From assembly GCA_002402165.1 (NCBI GenBank), contig NVVI01000004.1:1658-8768 (forward strand): a stretch of 7,111 nucleotides of DNA, read 5' to 3'. Positions 5,662 through 7,111 of the stretch are shown piece by piece (positions within the stretch are counted from its first letter, which is position 1; each line of letters starts with the position of its first letter). Below the pieces are notes generated by a model. It saw only the letters and a list, made by a program, of their open reading frames with translations, was not told the origin of the DNA and made no database searches. The stretch is from Flavobacteriales bacterium. GTDB lineage: Bacteria > Bacteroidota > Bacteroidia > Flavobacteriales_E > Vicingaceae. A program made the position numbers and the translations under genes.

Positions 5662-5748
5662 TTAATACTTAACTTCATCTGCTATAAATATAGAATCTGG
5701 CAAAACTATATCAATGAAAAAATTGTTATTAGTTATCAATTTCGTTTT
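5662..5748 (-). pseudogene. Possible out-of-frame continuation of the RHS tip
   Basis: In the -1 frame relative to the RHS gene, 28 sense codons run past its stop to a TAA at 5662-5664. The translation looks protein-like: KTKLITNNNFFIDIV then LPDSIFIADEVKY. It joins the RHS frame at a run of six A (minus strand, 5750-5745), where one base gained or lost would fuse the two and extend the protein by about 26 residues. It has no good start of its own. It may be the true C-terminus lost by an indel, a displaced gene remnant, a sequencing error, or chance. Confidence 0.3.
5701..5708 (-). promoter_or_regulatory. Candidate -7 element upstream of the lipoprotein gene
   Basis: On the minus strand these bases read TAGTTTTG followed by C, an exact match to the Bacteroidota -7 consensus TAnnTTTG plus Y. 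Initiation would fall near 5694, about 108 nt before the lipoprotein ATG. No convincing -33 TTTG lies upstream. If real, the lipoprotein could be expressed independently of the RHS tip, which would suit an immunity gene. Confidence 0.28.
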
Positions 5749-6611
5749 TTAGATTTATCTTTCTTTTCTATAGGTTTATTGCCTTTATACGGTGTATGAG
5801 CTTCACTGGGGGTTAACCCTGGAGTGCCATCATAGACTTCCAAAGTATCACCTGTACTTTCCGTTCTGTAAACTATAATGTAATTGTCCTTCTTTTCAAT
5901 TAAAACATCTTCAGGCGGTTTAGAAGTATTTTTTTTAGGAATACCTCCTCCACCTATTCCTTCTTGCTTTCCTATATTACTAAACCCTTCATCAAATACA
6001 TCAATTTCACCTTGTTCAGTCGCAGGTATATCAGTTTTTTCTGGTGGTCCATTGTAATAACCAGTATTTCCTTTCAAACTTTCAAATAGACCTATATCTG
6101 CTATTTTTTTCTCACCAAAGTAAGTAAGATTTTTATTTCTATTAGAGTTATCTGTATATTGGAGGAATGTTTTTTTACTTACATCAATAGCAACAATTCC
6201 ATCTTTATTTTTGAAATGAATTTGATAATGGTTATTAATACTACCTCTTGATGTGTTTATATTATTTATTGTTCCAAGACCTGCTTTACCAGTTTTATTA
6301 TCAATGACTAAATAGTAATAAATATCTCTTTCCCCATCCCTGTCAATATTAGTAATTGGATTAAGCCCAGCATAGCTATAAGGAGTTCTCCAAGCAGTTT
6401 CTCTAAATTTTGGGTCAACATTCCATCGTTTAGCAATTCTTGGGTCATAACCATATCCTGCAAAATCTAAATGCCCTCCAGTTATGTTCTTAACCTCGTT
6501 GTCATTCTCGTACCCATTAAACCCGTAACGGTAAGATTCTGACCCTGAGTTCCTTCCGGGCATAAGCGAACCAAATGCATAATAATCAGTATATCTTGCT
6601 ACATCTGCCAC
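5736..6611 (-). CDS. Orphan RHS core fragment with unrecognised C-terminal tip, 291 aa
   Basis: Residues 1-94 are the end of a Bacteroidota RHS repeat-associated core: YTDYYAFGSLMPGR (7-20), YRYGFNGYENDNEV (28-40), YDPRIAKRWNVDP (55-67), then PYSYAGLNPITNIDRDG (77-93). Full RHS proteins are usually far longer, so the shell-forming repeats and secretion parts are absent. In the final motif the usual DPDG-like proline is arginine (DRDG). Residues 95-291 form a variable tip with no motif that I recognise. It contains a GIGGGG linker (218-223) and a very basic end (KKDKSKKRN). The frame opens right after a TAA-TAA pair ending the upstream gene. The first codon, GTG, has AAGGAGG at 8 nt spacing, so reinitiation is possible. 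The core is visibly more GC-rich than the tip. It could be a displaced orphan tip kept for recombination, an expressed small toxin, or a decaying pseudogene. Confidence 0.75.
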   Translation of the reverse strand: MADVARYTDYYAFGSLMPGRNSGSESYRYGFNGYENDNEVKNITGGHLDFAGYGYDPRIAKRWNVDPKFRETAWRTPYSYAGLNPITNIDRDGERDIYYYLVIDNKTGKAGLGTINNINTSRGSINNHYQIHFKNKDGIVAIDVSKKTFLQYTDNSNRNKNLTYFGEKKIADIGLFESLKGNTGYYNGPPEKTDIPATEQGEIDVFDEGFSNIGKQEGIGGGGIPKKNTSKPPEDVLIEKKDNYIIVYRTESTGDTLEVYDGTPGLTPSEAHTPYKGNKPIEKKDKSKKRN

Positions 6612-6614
6612 TTA

Positions 6615-7111
6615 TTACTCCTCCTTCCACTCTTCACCTCTACCAGGTGTATAAGGTGTAGCACCCATTTCTTTTTCTAACGTTGCTATTTCAACAACAT
6701 ATTCTCGTATTTCTTTTAATACTGGGATATATTCTTCTTTGGCAATTTTAATGTTGTTTTTAGCTGTTGTAGTTGGGGCAGAAGTAGAATTCCAAATGCC
6801 GTAAATTACAACACCTATTCTTTCACTTAAGCCTGGGTAAACTTCATATTCATGTTTACTGATGTTTCCATCTCCCCAAAGTTCAATACTTGTTTTATTC
6901 ATTTTTGTTTCCAAGTCTTTTACTTTAGCTAAAAGTTTTAAGTCAACATTAGGTGTAGTTTGTATTGCAACCTTAATGTACTTCAATTTGTTTTTTAATT
7001 CACCAAACAATTTTTCTGAACCATCAACAGACCTTCTTAATTCAGCTACTTCTTTTTGGAAAGTCAATAATACTTTTTTATCTGCTGCTGGTAATGTTTG
7101 GTTGTTCAATA
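6615..7111 (-). CDS. C-terminal region of a BNR/VPS10-like repeat protein (5' end beyond the right edge)
   Basis: The frame is open to the window edge. The apparent first codon at 7107-7109 is TTG, and the partial codon before it (xTA) cannot be a stop, so this is the tail of a larger protein. The 164 visible residues are mostly helical, with charged coiled-coil-like stretches: VLLTFQKEVAELRRSVDG near the start, LKNKLKYIKVAI, then LLAKVKDLETKMNK. They continue with ELWGDG, YPGLSERIGVVIYGIWNSTSAPTT, EYIPVLKEIREYV and LEKEMGATPYTPGRGEEW. I recognise this as the C-terminal helical domain found after the beta-propeller in large secreted BNR/sortilin-like (VPS10) proteins of Bacteroidota, which often end in a PYTPGR-x-x-W phrase. 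The propeller itself lies outside the window. The natural end seems intact, with tandem TAA stops. The exact function of these proteins is not well defined. Confidence 0.72.
   Translation of the reverse strand, partial: LNNQTLPAADKKVLLTFQKEVAELRRSVDGSEKLFGELKNKLKYIKVAIQTTPNVDLKLLAKVKDLETKMNKTSIELWGDGNISKHEYEVYPGLSERIGVVIYGIWNSTSAPTTTAKNNIKIAKEEYIPVLKEIREYVVEIATLEKEMGATPYTPGRGEEWKEE
6618..6628 (-). promoter_or_regulatory. Strong Shine-Dalgarno-like site before the RHS fragment
   Basis: On the minus strand this reads GGAAGGAGGAG and contains AAGGAGG 8 nt before the GTG at 6611. It overlaps the last sense codons of the upstream gene (W-K-E-E). Such sites are rare and less important in Bacteroidota, and here the bases are also needed for coding, so this may be coincidence. 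It nevertheless supports GTG as a usable start. Confidence 0.4.

Noticed and set aside
5744..5750. Programmed -1 frameshift signal at the A6 run of the RHS tip
   Set aside because: In the coding frame the slip site would read T-AAA-AAA, not X-XXY-YYZ, and no downstream hairpin is evident; an indel is the simpler reading.
7107..7109. TTG at the right edge as a true gene start
   Set aside because: The frame is open through the edge and the protein clearly is a C-terminal domain, so the gene starts outside the window.

Overview
The window looks like a chromosomal segment from a member of the Bacteroidota, most likely a marine-type flavobacterium (Flavobacteriales). The DNA is strongly AT-rich. 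Two lipoproteins carry short relaxed lipoboxes, and the RHS core has Bacteroidota-style wording (YYxFG...MPGR, YDPRIAKRW). Several TAnnTTTG-like -7 motifs are present, and most starts lack a strong Shine-Dalgarno sequence. Family names are from recognition of protein sequence; no database search was run.

Region 1 (1-3592, all minus strand) is a housekeeping-type gene run. Read in the direction of transcription it holds an exported M61-family metallopeptidase with a PDZ domain, dihydrofolate reductase (folA, sharing an ATGA stop/start overlap with the peptidase gene), a secreted Bacteroidota lipoprotein 10 nt further on, and after about 108 nt a flavin reductase-family protein cut off by the left edge. 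The ATGA overlap moves the folA start to 1844, five codons inside the longest open frame.

Region 2 (3593-4030) is a divergent intergenic region followed by the only plus-strand gene, a 69-aa basic helical protein of unknown function that ends at a clear intrinsic terminator.

Region 3 (4040-4857) is a small mobile-element-like unit. It contains a REP-associated / IS200-like Y1 (HUH) transposase gene bracketed by two nearly identical 10-bp-stem, 3-nt-loop hairpins embedded in about 46-bp direct repeats. A third hairpin of the same design lies about 50 nt further out and looks like a minus-strand terminator. The three stems differ only by compensated base-pair changes, which suggests that the folded form is what is conserved.

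Region 4 (4858-7111, minus strand) is an accessory RHS-tip region. Read in the direction of transcription it holds the C-terminal end of a BNR/VPS10-like protein (cut by the right edge), then in the same frame after tandem stop codons an orphan RHS core fragment with an unrecognised 197-aa tip. Next comes a possible out-of-frame continuation of that tip, then a lipoprotein with YwqK/MORN-like repeats. The arrangement resembles a displaced RHS toxin tip followed by a candidate immunity protein. That pairing is inferred from gene order and repeat type, not shown.
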